Shown here one piece after another: positions 53,386 to 64,000 of a DNA stretch of 64,000 nt. The translations under genes were made by a program, and so were the position numbers. The stretch spans positions 1,838,359 through 1,902,358 of the forward strand of contig JANAVB010044018.1 of the NCBI GenBank assembly GCA_029216955.1, written 5' to 3'. Origin of the DNA: Iris pallida (lineage: Eukaryota; Streptophyta; Magnoliopsida; Asparagales; Iridaceae). The notes beneath the pieces were generated by a model. That model was not told the DNA's origin. It did not search any database and saw only the letters and a list, made by a program, of their open reading frames with translations. Position 1 is the first letter of the stretch. Each line of letters starts with the position of its first letter.

Positions 53386-55544
53386 ACCCGTCCCTATTGC
53401 ATCCACACACACACATACACGCACACACGCATATGTCTTGGAGTACTTGCTTGTTGTCTTGACTTTTTGTACTCACTACATTCTTATTGATATATCCTGT
53501 AGATGACGGTTCCTTACAAATTCAAATTTTTTGATTGTAGTATTAACGGCCAATTGTTGATTAGACATTTTTCAGTAGCTTGTATAGAAATAATATTAAC
53601 TTCTTCCTTTTTTTGTGAGTCTTGTGGTTATGGTGCTCAGGGTACCTTCTTCCACATACTAGTAACACTTTGTATTGTTGCTTTCACTAGTTTTTTAATA
53701 TATTCTTTTGATGAAGATTTACTCCCATCCGTTGATATTGGAACTCTTATGTAGGGGAAAGATGGGTTCATCCAACCACAGGTCATATAGGAGAATTGCC
53801 ATTGGTGGGAAAGCTCCATATTTGACGGTAATCCTTTTTCCCCTAATCATAGTTGTTGAATATAACTATGTATGTACTTATCTAATGATTTAATTTGTAA
53901 GCTTATATACTTGAGATCTAGCCAGGTTTCATAGAAATAGGTGATTTATAACTGAGTGGAGGTTGGTAATGCCTCTAATGATTGTAAATATTCCAAGCAA
54001 TTCTATGGTGGTGGTTTCATGGTATTTCAGTAAATAAAAATATAGTGACAGATAACATTTAAGGTGTCTTTATTTCCTGGACTACAAAAATTGACATGAA
54101 TGGGCAAAAATTAAAGGCTTCATAGAAATTCTAGATATCAAACAAGGTCGAAACATTATGGATTCTTTGCAAGTACGGACTGTGAGTTGGGCTAGTTGGC
54201 CTTTTTTAGATAAATATGGTCAGATAATGGTTCTAGTAACAATATTAAAAGTGGACTGTAGTTGGGTACTCTACTTTTTGCTACTGTGGATGGGTAGTCA
54301 TTGTTGTAATTATGGTTCGAGTATTTATCTACACTGCAAATATAGTAGACATACCTCTTCTTGCTACAAGCTTTGTTTTCATAAAGGCTATGAGTTATGA
54401 CTTAGGAGACATAAAATGTTCTTATACTGTTAAGGATATGCACTGGAGTTGTCCAATACACCTTATTCTTATCACACATGATTTTACTGACCAAAAATTC
54501 AGTGTTTTCAGAATTGTATGTTTAGCTTAAGCATTGGCCATTGGACTTAATTTACATTGTTGGTAGACAAACATCTTCTTTCCTTATCCATTTGGTGCAA
54601 ATCTGATATGGTTTAATGTTGTACAGTATTTCTATGAGATCCATATCTCATCACTTGTTGGGAGTGCACTATCTTTTTCAAAAATTTTGGATCCTTTTTT
54701 TTGTTAATACAAATATGAAATATGGTAGGTACGACAAATTTAGCTGTCTGGCAGCATGGCATTGCATTTCACAGTAGATAGTTTGATATGTTTTGTTTGG
54801 AACGTATATATGGCCAGCAGCTTGCAGTAATGCTTTAAGGTGATTTTGTCACAAAATTATTGTATTACCTGATATCAAAATTATCGTAACTGTTTGAGGC
54901 CATACAAAGCAACAGCAACAGCAAAGTCTTTATTCCAAAAGTTGTCAGGGTCTGCTATTTGAAGCCTTTTCTTCCATCCTGTTATTTTCAACTCCATGTC
55001 CACTTTAACATTGAAAAAAAAACAATATCTTTCTTTACAGACCCCTAGGTCTAGTTGTTCTTTTTGGCTAGCTAATATCTTATCGCTTCTAACAGGTGCA
55101 TCTGTTGGTCTATGTTAACATGTCTAAACCATTGGCCTATGTTACCACCTGGGACAGTTTCCTGTCATCTTATCCTCAATTGGTTTGACCTCCAACATAC
55201 CAGTTCCCCCACAGATACACTCATTTCTTATAGACTTATACTATCTTTCATTGTATTTTGCCTCTCTACCCATCTTAGCAATTCTGATTTCAGCGACACT
55301 CATTCTTTGGACGTGTTTTAGCATAATTATTTTTGTTTATAGCTATTATAAATAGAGTTATTGTTTGATGCCATATTTTCATGATTAAATTGGAATAGAG
55401 TTTGATGCCATTTTATCATGAGCAATTTGGAATAGAGTTTGATGCATATTATCACGAGTAATTCTTCTACAATTTTTGCTGATTTCAAACAAAGCTGGTC
55501 TTAAATTTTTTTTCTTTTTCTTTTTAAATTGTTATTCATGTAGC

Positions 55545-55980
55545 CTTTCTTTGGCATGTTTGGCTACGGAGGGCCAATTGCTTCAATGCATCTGGGAAGG
55601 TATTGTTAACTTAGAGTCTATTTAATATATCAATGACATCCATAAATGTTGTCACTAACACTCATCCCGTGTCTTTGAGTGAAAAATTTTATAGGTATGC
55701 GATAGTTTCTTCAAAAACCAAAGAGTCACAGAAAGTTTATACCCTTCATCGTTCAAGAGAGGCACTACTATCTAGAGCTTCTGGGGAGTGTATCTGGAGG
55801 GTGAGTTATAATTTTAAAGCCATGTTATCACTGCTACTAGTTATTTGTGGCTTAATATACTTTGCTCAGTTTCAACACATATTTATGTCATACTTGCATT
55901 ATTGGATTGTAGACTGACGGCGGAATTAGGGATCCTTTAGAAGGAGAACTTGAATTATCACCTCATGGACGCTACACCCA
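55545..55980 (+). pseudogene. Three exon-like blocks of an unidentified captured gene
   Basis: Block 1 (to about 55599) reads FFGMFGYGGPIASMHLG before a GTATT donor. Block 2 (after TTTTATAG, about 55694-55800) reads YAIVSSKTKESQKVYTLHRS, then REALLSRASGECIWR, before GTGAGT. Block 3 (after ATTGTAG, about 55915-55980) reads DGGIRDPLEGELELSPHGRY before CAG|GTAATT. All three are open, have consensus splice borders and lie on the same strand, so they look like consecutive exons of one host gene. I cannot name it. Confidence 0.5.
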
Positions 55981-57128
55981 GGTAATTCTTTTGCTGTGTA
56001 AACTTTTGCTAATTTTGGCACATAAATTGTCTAGCATTGTCATTTTGACTTTCAAGCTTTTTGATGGTCACTGCTCCCGAATCATGCTTCCTGATAAGAG
56101 TTTACTGTTTCTTATCAATTTAGGATTTGGCTGTAGTTTATATATTGTGCTCTTGTAGTTTATATATTTAAAATTAAGATGTATCACTGTATTGAATGAC
56201 ATACTATGGCTGAAGACCAACTGCTCAAATTCAGCTTATGTGAAGATTGAATAATTTACACAGATCCATTATGATGAGGTTTTAGTACCTCCTCTCTGTT
56301 GGGCTTATGCTTTTAAGCCTTAATTAGCTTTTGACATTGTTGTCATTATTTTATCTAAAAAATATCACCAAATACTATCTACAGCATGATTTGCTTATTT
56401 GATGCTCATCTTTGATATGAAAGTCGTATGATATCTGTAAACATAAATGAGAAGTTTTGCGAAACAGGCATGGCATGTATAATAGGTTATCCAGATTTCG
56501 ACACATGGATTCCCATTAGAAATCTTCTAAGCATATACTTCTTGTTAGAAATTTTCATCACCATGTGTACACCTCACATTACCATGAACAAGAAATATGT
56601 GTACACCTCACATCACCATGAACAAGAAACATATCTCAGAAATTGTTAAACAAATTTGGTTTGATATGTTGTTTTGAACTCGCATATAGCATAGTGCATT
56701 CTGAAGGGGAGATCTCATCTTCCTTTGTATGTTAACACCGCTGATAATTTTCTGTCGAATAACTGTTGGGACACTTGATGGTACCCAACAGCTTTCAATT
56801 TTCTGTCGAATTATAAATTTGATACGGTTACCAAGTATCAAAGAATCATAGGATGTTGTATGTTTCCATGAACTATTGGCCATGTTATGGGTACATTTGA
56901 CCCTTAAAATACCTTAAGGTATGCTTGTATGTTGTATGTTTCCACTTCTCTTTTGAGTTTTGAACTAAGATTAGGGAGAGGGTCTACTGCAATATGGGTT
57001 CAGCCAACCACAAGCAGTAGCAGCTAGGCAATGGCTATAATGGCCAGTGACTTATGAGTTCAAATGAGGTGCAACAGGAATGGGGTTCTGTTCTCAAAAA
57101 TCTGGGATATAGGTAAGGGGGTTTTGCT

Positions 57129-57172
57129 GCAGCAGTATGCTGCAGTGCTAGCAGCAGTATGCTGCAGTGCTA
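57129..57172. repeat. 22-bp direct repeat, two units
   Basis: GCAGCAGTATGCTGCAGTGCTA-type unit twice, within a GCA-rich stretch (57125-57290). Confidence 0.7.
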
Positions 57173-57840
57173 GCAGCAACAAGTGTAAGCTCTGTAGCAA
57201 ACACAACAACACCAGTAGCAAGAATTTGCTAGGACAGCAATAGTTTGCAGCAGCAGGATAGCAAGTAGAGCCCTGCAGCAATGGCCTCTTGGCCATAGGC
57301 TCAGTTGGGATCAACTGGCTTGTGTCTAGAGTTTGAAGGTCTAGAAGAGGGCTTGAAGGTTAACCTAATTTGGGGTGTCTCTAAATTCCCTGCAATCTGA
57401 GACCCCATATACATTGGTGAAGACATTTGGAAATGACTGAACATGTGCTCTCATGTCTATATCAATCAATGCCCAAAACTTCTGCATGTGTTCTTCATTG
57501 AAGTTTGTCATATGTGCAAAGAACATGTGCTCACATGTATGTTTTTCCTGAAACTTCTTTTACTAGTTTGCACGCTTTTTAATTTGATACTTCTTTTACT
57601 CTTACATGTAGGAATATGTACAGTTTTAGCATGGATGCAAGCACTTTCATTCTTCCTCAAGAGAGCCTCGTCTTGATTATCCAAAAACACAAGAGTTTGA
57701 AATGTTTTGTGGTTTGCTTCATGCATCTAGAGCCTTGTTTTGTTGTTATTGAAACTAACAATGGAATGTTTCCTTACTAAAATATTAATGTATGGATGCT
57801 ATTGAACATCATGTGTGGTTTAGTTGCTTTTTTTCAAATA

Positions 57841-58070
57841 TTATGTGGTTTAATTACTAATTTGAATGGTTGAATCGTTATTTGAAATTATGTGGTTTTG
57901 TTTCCAGTTTGGAATGGTTGAATTGTTATTGCAAATTATGTGGTTTTGTTTCTAGTTTGGAATGGTTGAATTGTTATTGCAAATTATGTGGTTAATTAGT
58001 TACTTGCTCGGAATTGTTATTGAAAATTTTGTGGTTTAGTTATTGGTTTGGAATGGTTGAATTATTATGA
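57841..58070. repeat. 48-bp tandem repeat, about five units
   Basis: Each unit starts TTATGTGGTT and contains TTTGGAATGGTTGAATTGTT. Adjacent central units are nearly identical; the outer ones are diverged. Confidence 0.8.
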
Positions 58071-58149
58071 AAGTAAAATATTATGAAATTGGATATGTTG
58101 TTTATTGTTTAGATACAAGTTGAATGTAGTTTTTTTCTTTATTTAAATA

Positions 58150-58560
58150 GTCCAATTGTAATGGTTATAACTGTGACAATTAGTGGACAATAGTAACGAA
58201 AAAAATAATGTAGTTACAGTAATAACTGTGACAAAACAAACTAACTGCCACATTAATAACTGTGACAAATGGAATATTGATCACGGTTACAACCGTCACA
58301 TAAATGGACTTCTCTAACGGTTATAACCGTTACCACAAAAAACATTTGCCACGATTTTAACTGTTACCAAAACAATTATTTGTCATGGTTATAACCGTGA
58401 CCAAAACAAATATTTGTCACGGTTATAACCGTAACCAAAACAAATATTTGTCACGGTTATTACCGTGACTAAATAATAACCACGCCCCACTAGTAACGGT
58501 TATTACCGTGACGAAAAATAATTGTCACGGTTATTACCGTGGGTAATCGCCTATTATGGT
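58150..58560. repeat. CACTA-2 right subterminal palindrome array
   Basis: At least ten copies or variants of TCACGGTTATAACCGTGA, many perfect 18-bp palindromes, spaced about 35-40 bp. The left end (50960-51100) has fewer. In CACTA elements such arrays bind the element's regulatory protein. Confidence 0.8.
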
Positions 58561-58673
58561 GTAGTGAAAATCAAAGACACGGAAGAGTACATATATAATC
58601 ATAATTAAATATACAATATAACCTAATAATTAGAAATACTAAAAAATAATTCCCAAAAATCAGGGTCCTCACA

Positions 58674-59559
58674 ATCTACCCACCTTAAAAGAATTTCGTC
58701 CTCGAAATTAAAATAAGGCTCACTAACAAAGAACCGTGCTAGAGTAACTAGGAATAGTTTAAGGGATATGCTAGGTCACTACAGCGTCTCCTAATAAGTC
58801 AAGTAATAATGAAGCCTAAACAATTTTGATTTGCAACATTCGTAAAGGTATATATGGTTATCTCTAGTCGTTCTTTTTGTTACTAGCGGTCTTGCAATGA
58901 TCATGTTGAAGGCTTGTCCTCCTAACCATTTTATCAAGACAATTATATAAGTCTCCTTTCACCTAACCAAGTTAAGTGATACCTATCAATCTGTCAAATC
59001 CTAATTTTATAATTGATATGATATAATAGTAAATGGGTTGTGTTAGGCTATGTCTAGTTTCATCTCTTAGAAGGTCGATCTCTACACTAAAACTACTACT
59101 CTATTCTTGATCAAGTGGCCACCATAAGAGCGTAACCTAGTATGATCATATATGTATGCCTATAATGAGGACGTCTACCCACCTTTGGTCAAACTACCTC
59201 ATCAAACACATGATGTCCTATGGAATATGGCATCTCTAATCCTACTTATCTATCAAGCAATCACAATACAATAAGCAAACTAACTTACACTATAACTTAA
59301 GAATTTTTGCTAAATCCTATATAGCACGATTATTCGTCACTCCGAAATTGGAAGGGACGAAAAGCAATGATACGAGAAAGCAAGGGAATTGTAATCGAGA
59401 GTAAATGCGAAGTTCAAGGGCGTTAGAAAATTTCTAAAAAAATTGCCAAGGCAGTTGTGGATTGAGATTCCTAAGGGTTTAGTCATGTTCGCAGGCCCGC
59501 TCGGTACAGTGACGTAACCGAAACGGCTAACTCGACCAGCATGGGCCACCACAAAAACA
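58674..59559 (-). other. E8 interior: polypurine tract, non-coding body, primer-binding site
   Basis: Polypurine tract 58674-58691; hairpin AATTTCG/CGAAATT 58692-58709; primer-binding site 59534-59551 (one change from the E7 site), 8 nt from the 5' LTR. The middle has no gag or pol trace. Confidence 0.75.
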
Positions 59560-62500
59560 TGTAACACCCCAGTCCTAAAATACGTAGGACTAGGATACGT
59601 ATACATGCCAGCTACGCATCGAGAGGACTCCAGTCCAGCTCGAATACGTATAAGCTGTCTGGTTTCCTAAAGCAATCTACAAATATCTCAATCCACTGAA
59701 GATAAATTCTTGTATAAACCAAGTAAACTAATGCTGGTCAGACATTAGCAAACCGGTTACTACAAGTAACAAGAAAAGATAATATACAATAAAGTGGACC
59801 AGACTCTAATGCAATTATCTTGAACAAGCTTCTGATGAAAGATAAAGCTTGTAAAACTAGGCTATACAGCAGCAATGTCAAAGTAAGATAATATAGGACA
59901 AAATCTAATCACGGAAGAGAATGACAAAACATCAACTAAATATACATGCAGTCTTGGTGTAGCAATCATCCTTCATCAGTGTACCATACCTTCATCTAAT
60001 ACCTGGAAAGATCATCAGGTCCTCAGAGGACTAGCAAGACACATAATATACATGCCTACTGTACAGTAAATAACATGCAGAAAGAAGTAGAAAAATGTAA
60101 AGTAGATAATGATCAATAAAGACGTCTCAATATCGTAACGCCATGGGACGCTCCCGACCTCAAGATAAAAGATAAGTCTCTACTACCGTAATGCCATAGG
60201 ACACTCCCGGTCCTAGATACGGGATAACAAGTCGATAAGAAGTCTCTAATACCGTAACGCCATTGGACGCTCCCGATCTAGAGATGGAATAACAGGTCGA
60301 TAAAAGTCTCTAACACCTTAACGCCATTGGACGCTCCCGATCTAGAGATATCAGGGCTAAAGTCTAATCAACCAATCATGACTAAAGGTTAAGTAAAACT
60401 CAAGGGCAAAGGTAGAGTACCAGTCAATATCATCACAAGACTCGCGTAGAACAATAACGGCATAAGATGACTCAATAAGGAACGTGCACGTAAAATAAAA
60501 AAATAGAAGTAACATAAACATGAATGAGAGATATGAAGTAGAACTGGAAAGAGATAACAATATAGAATATGCATGTAAATACTGTAAAGTTTGGCAAGGT
60601 GTACTTGCCTGGTGTCGCATTGTGAATCTGAAACGTCGCTCCCGCGTCAACGCCGCCGGAACCCGACTTCCTAGATAATTAATTAACTAAATTAACCCAC
60701 TACTCATGAACTTACAATATGACTTAATTAGTCAAGATAATGTTTTAAAATTATGTTCAATTTCTTGTGGAATCCTTTAGACCCATACAATCACACACAG
60801 GCTCCATGAGACACCGAACACAGTTTTTGGGTTTCCAACTCCCAATTAGTCAGTTATGTTGCTACTTCAATCATATACTTAAAAATCGTATAAAAATAAT
60901 AAGAATATTATTTAAACTAATTTTTTATAGATTTATCTCAGAATTTTTAGAATTTATATTTCTAAAGAATTATACTACTAGTTGTCTAGCGGGTCGACTA
61001 GTATACCCGAAATTTGTCTAGAACTTCATTAATTATCTAAAATTATGAAAATCCTCAAAAATACAATTTAAATAGAATTAAGATGGCCTAAATATTATAA
61101 TATAAAATTTTGATGCAAGGGTTTCATGGTACTAATGGTTTGGAATCTTCTAGGTCAACAAGTCACCCAAAAATGACTAGTTTTGACCTATAATTTTTTC
61201 GACCAGAATTGAATTGATAAATTCGTAAAAAAATGCTTAAAAATTCTAATTTAAATATATTAACCTACATAAAATTCAGTTTTAAAAAATTCCTACAGAA
61301 ACTTATAGTTCCTTCACAACGTGGTAAGTTTTGGCTCTACCGAAACATGAAAATAGCTATCATAATTCATGAAACTTTTATGGGTGAAAATACTACCCAA
61401 GAGACATCAAAACACTATTTTTATAGAACTAATACCATATTTTTACAGATTTATAGCATAGGTTTGAGATAAAAAAAAATTAGGGTTTCTTACCAAAAGT
61501 CCTTGCTAGTTGGGTTGTGGAGGCTTCTCCTTGCCAAAGCTCCCACCTTTATTGCTATCCTTGATTGATAATTCTCTCTTGATGAGTTTGGAGGGGTTGG
61601 CAATGGTTCTAGATGGTTGGATGGAGAAGATAGAGTTTTTAGGGTTGGTTTGGTGGAGTTTGGATGGAAGAAGGATGAAAGAAGGAGCCTTTATGGACGA
61701 GGATGAGTTATGTTATGGAGGGGATGATGTAGTAGAGGGGAGGGGATGCTATTTTCGAAATTAATGGTAAAGGAGCTACTCTTGGGTGATAAATAAGAGT
61801 TTTTGGTGTTAGGGTTAGGGTTTTGATAAGGGTTGATATATACATGGGCCTATGGGTTGCGTTTATATATGTAGGAGGGTGTTTCCATGCATGGCATGGC
61901 CCGCTAATGTAGGAGATTATTTTTGGACGAAAATTACATGAAAATAATATTTGGTTGGTCATATGTGGGGTCCACATGGATTGGTTTGGTTATTTGATGA
62001 GTTGGCTAATTGATTGACTGAGGATTTAAATAAAAGGTTTGCTAATATGGAACTAGTTAGATTTCTAAATATAAATATAATTTAAATCTGAATTAAATAT
62101 ACAATATATATATATTTATTAATATATATTAATGCCCAAAATGCCTACATAGGTTTGAGTTGGACTTTGGATCAAATATAAACTAATGCCAACAAGAATT
62201 ACACAAGGATTACACGTAGACACTTTCTATAAATAGAAACTTTCTAAAATTGAAAACATATTAATATTAATAAAATATATACTAACATGAAGGTATTTGA
62301 GAGTACTACATGTCTATTTAGATTGGAATTTGGTTCGGTTCAAGTCGGGGCTAAATTGGGACAACCGGGTCTTCTATAAGGTCAATAATCTAATAATTAA
62401 ATAAATAAATCATCGGTGAAGGTTAAGTCACAACTTGGCCTGGTTTTTCTAGTTAGAACACACCTATGGCTCGGCCTTCCCTACCATGGATAATAGACTA

Positions 62501-63223
62501 GTCAAAGTACACGACTACACTATACGTGCTAAAATTTCTAGTCGATATGTATCTCAAACTTAACCATAACTAAGGCCATATATATATATAATATTAGACT
62601 ATTATAAATATAATCATATACACAAAATTGTATTCAAATCTAATTGACTTTATAACATCCAAAATAAATCTATAATAATTATACTGTCATGGCAACCTAA
62701 CATGGCTTCCTACCAGGTGGGGTTGGCTAGGTTAGGGTCCAAATATATTTTCTAATTTAATCGAACTCTAAGAGTCAACCAGTAAGTCTCTTGTGCCATT
62801 CGCAATTAAATAGCACATGGAGACTCGATTGATTGGCACACTCTTAGCATGTGCGTCGTAGGCTCAAAATGAGTCAAAACCATAATTGGGTCGAATAGTT
62901 TTGATTTATGTCGAGTCCCGAACTCACGTGGAAAGTTAGGTCTGGAATTATGATAAATAATCTATTTTGCCTAAATTTGACCCGAAGTTGTGCAAAGTCA
63001 AAAGAATGCCAGGGGACAAGTTTGGATGGGACATAATATATCAAGTTGAAGGTCATCATGTCTACTACAAAACTCGTGAAGGACGTTTCAAGAGATGGGC
63101 ATGTCTTAAGCTCCAAAAATCAAAGACACGGAAGAGTACATATATAATCATAATTAAATATACAATATAACCTAATAATTAGAAATACTAAAAAAATAAT
63201 TCCCAAAAATCAGGGTCCTCACA
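59560..63223 (-). repeat. E8 5' LTR
   Basis: It matches the 3' LTR along its length, with hairpin at 60593-60609 and minus-strand TATATAAAC at 61862-61869. It preserves the empty CACTA-2 site near 63112. Confidence 0.9.
60593..60609 (-). other. Conserved LTR hairpin (E8 5' LTR)
   Basis: GGCAAG-GTGTA-CTTGCC, identical to the 3' LTR copy. Confidence 0.7.
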
Positions 63224-63228
63224 CTTCT

Positions 63229-64000
63229 AGCTATAAATAGGATCGGCATAGTTCCCACATGGGGCACCAAGGGCCAAGCACATAATGTTCTACAAACGTC
63301 AGTGGCCAACCTAAGAGGATAATCTCACACCGTATCTCCAACGGAGCTTCCGGGTTATAAAAAGGAAAAGTACAATAGTGGCCCATACGTTATGGAACTC
63401 TTCTCTCCATCCTATGCACATATCTAAGTCGTATCCACGACTATGTGTCTCTACTAACTGCCAAGTCTCCTAACATGCCTCTATTGGTAGTTAGACCTAA
63501 AACATGTGGACAGGTGATCAGCCAACACGCAAGTACCTCTATATGCTACTCACAACTCACACATATCTCATGGCACAGCCATGACAAAGTTTATGAAAAA
63601 TGCACTAACAAACGGTAGTCACTTAACTCTAGGTCCACATGTGTAATTTAAGGACAAATTAGAAGTATGACAAACACAAGAATCATGTACAACTGGAAGC
63701 ACAGTAAAGTAAATCATGAAAAATAACAATAGGATGAACTAGAAATAACTAACAGTAATATGGTGTAACTAACAATAAAGATGCAAATTATTATAAGCAG
63801 TAAATATGGCAAGGTATCTTACCTGGTAGTGGGCCTGGTGTGGTTCGATGATCCGACAAGTTTCGATTTGTCCAATAGCGAGGGTCAATGTATAAGGATC
63901 CAAAATTTACGAGAAATAGAAATACATGATCAGTCTTGATCAATGATGATAATCAAGAAAATTTTATGGAAATAAATCATATAATATTTTGAAAATATTT
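63229..64000 (-). repeat. E5 5' LTR, third piece, leaving the window
   Basis: It resumes directly after the CTTCT duplication. TCTCACACCGTATCTCCAACGG matches the E5 3' LTR near 27967. The hairpin is at 63808-63823. Confidence 0.78.
63808..63823 (-). other. Conserved LTR hairpin (E5 5' LTR)
   Basis: GGCAAG-GTAT-CTTACC. On the sense strand it reads CAG|GTAAGATACC, a textbook splice donor. Confidence 0.6.

Larger units (their letters stand above)
50921..58566. mobile_element. CACTA-2: 7.6-kb non-autonomous CACTA transposon with exon-like cargo
   Basis: Ends TACTACACCAAAAC... and ...TATGGTGTAGTG. Target duplication AAA (50918-50920 and 58567-58569); the intact E8 LTR at 63112 shows the uninterrupted site with five A, as predicted. 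Subterminal palindromes (TCACGGTTATAACCGTGA type) crowd 50980-51100 and 58150-58560. No transposase was recognised. The interior has exon/intron-like stretches, a LINE fragment and a MITE-like insert. Confidence 0.85.
47288..58673 (-). repeat. E8 3' LTR, split by CACTA-2
   Basis: It holds the GATCATCAGGTCCTCAGAGG block (47733), three GCCATNGGACGCTCCCG repeats (47868-48070), the hairpin (48321-48337), a minus-strand TATATAAAC (49590-49597), and an expanded (TA)n (50293-50357) that is short in the other LTR. Confidence 0.88.
47288..63223 (-). mobile_element. E8: non-coding LTR retrotransposon (LARD type)
   Basis: CTTCT flanks both ends (47283-47287 and 63224-63228). LTRs 47288-58673 (with CACTA-2 inside; about 3.74 kb without it) and 59560-63223 (3664 bp) enclose an 886-bp interior with primer-binding site and polypurine tract but no protein. 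The LTRs start TGTAACACCCC and end TCCTCACA. They look very similar, so insertion was fairly recent. Confidence 0.9.
27093..64000 (-). mobile_element. E5: large non-coding LTR retrotransposon, host of nested elements
   Basis: Both LTRs and a 1.18-kb interior can be followed through the insertions. The 3' LTR is 27093-29535 plus 43208-44341. The interior is 44342-45519. The 5' LTR is 45520-45940, 47005-47287 and 63229 onward, leaving the window. Removing the inserts joins the pieces cleanly, and the 63229 piece resembles 27860-28230 of the other LTR. The interior has a primer-binding site and a polypurine tract but no gag or pol, so this is a LARD-type element dependent on others. Confidence 0.8.

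Overview
The window is nuclear DNA of a flowering plant, very likely a large, repeat-rich genome. It is a dense nest of transposable elements with no intact host gene. The clues are plant-type Ty3 (chromovirus and Tat) retroelements, CACTA transposons with 3-bp target duplications, a plant L1-type LINE piece, plant mobile domain (PMD) genes, and primer-binding sites complementary to what I recall as plant tRNA-Ile(AAU). I cannot name the species. Layout: 1-3527 is a decayed PMD-like gene (+). It abuts an LTR element called E2 (3529-12836, +), whose first LTR lacks about 82 bp and whose interior keeps only gag. E2 lies in a Tat-type Ty3 remnant: an integrase end (12837-13694, +) followed by an antisense PMD-type extra ORF (about 14330-16142, -). 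That ORF is cut by a reverse-oriented LTR, E4 (16143 to about 21990). E4 carries a CACTA transposon (CACTA-1, 18173-20557, TSD TTT) and a palindromic MITE-like insert (about 21124-21470). A second plus-strand PMD pseudogene lies at 24303-26870. From 27093 to the right edge runs one large minus-strand, non-coding LTR element, E5. Its 3' LTR (27093-44341) contains a solo LTR, E6 (29536-43202, TSD GGCCG). E6 in turn contains a nearly complete Tekay-like chromovirus, E7 (29928-39707, TSD TCTGT). The E5 5' LTR (45520 to beyond 64000) contains a solo copia-like LTR (45941-46999, TSD GTAAC) and a second non-coding LTR element, E8 (47288-63223, TSD CTTCT). The 3' LTR of E8 contains a 7.6-kb CACTA element, CACTA-2 (50921-58566, TSD AAA). 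How the parts fit together: only E7 has a full gag-pol, and that is broken by stop codons. The gag-only E2 and the coding-free E5 and E8 share its cis signals: a tRNA-Ile type primer-binding site, a hairpin beside the polypurine tract, and a palindromic hairpin inside the LTR. This fits mobilisation of non-autonomous elements by an E7-like partner. Both CACTA elements carry extra sequence. CACTA-1 holds in-frame exons of a heparanase-like (GH79) gene joined to a DUF4283 fragment. CACTA-2 holds unidentified exon-like blocks and a LINE fragment. Most in-frame stops are one C-to-T (or G-to-A) step from a sense codon, as expected from decay of methylated transposons.
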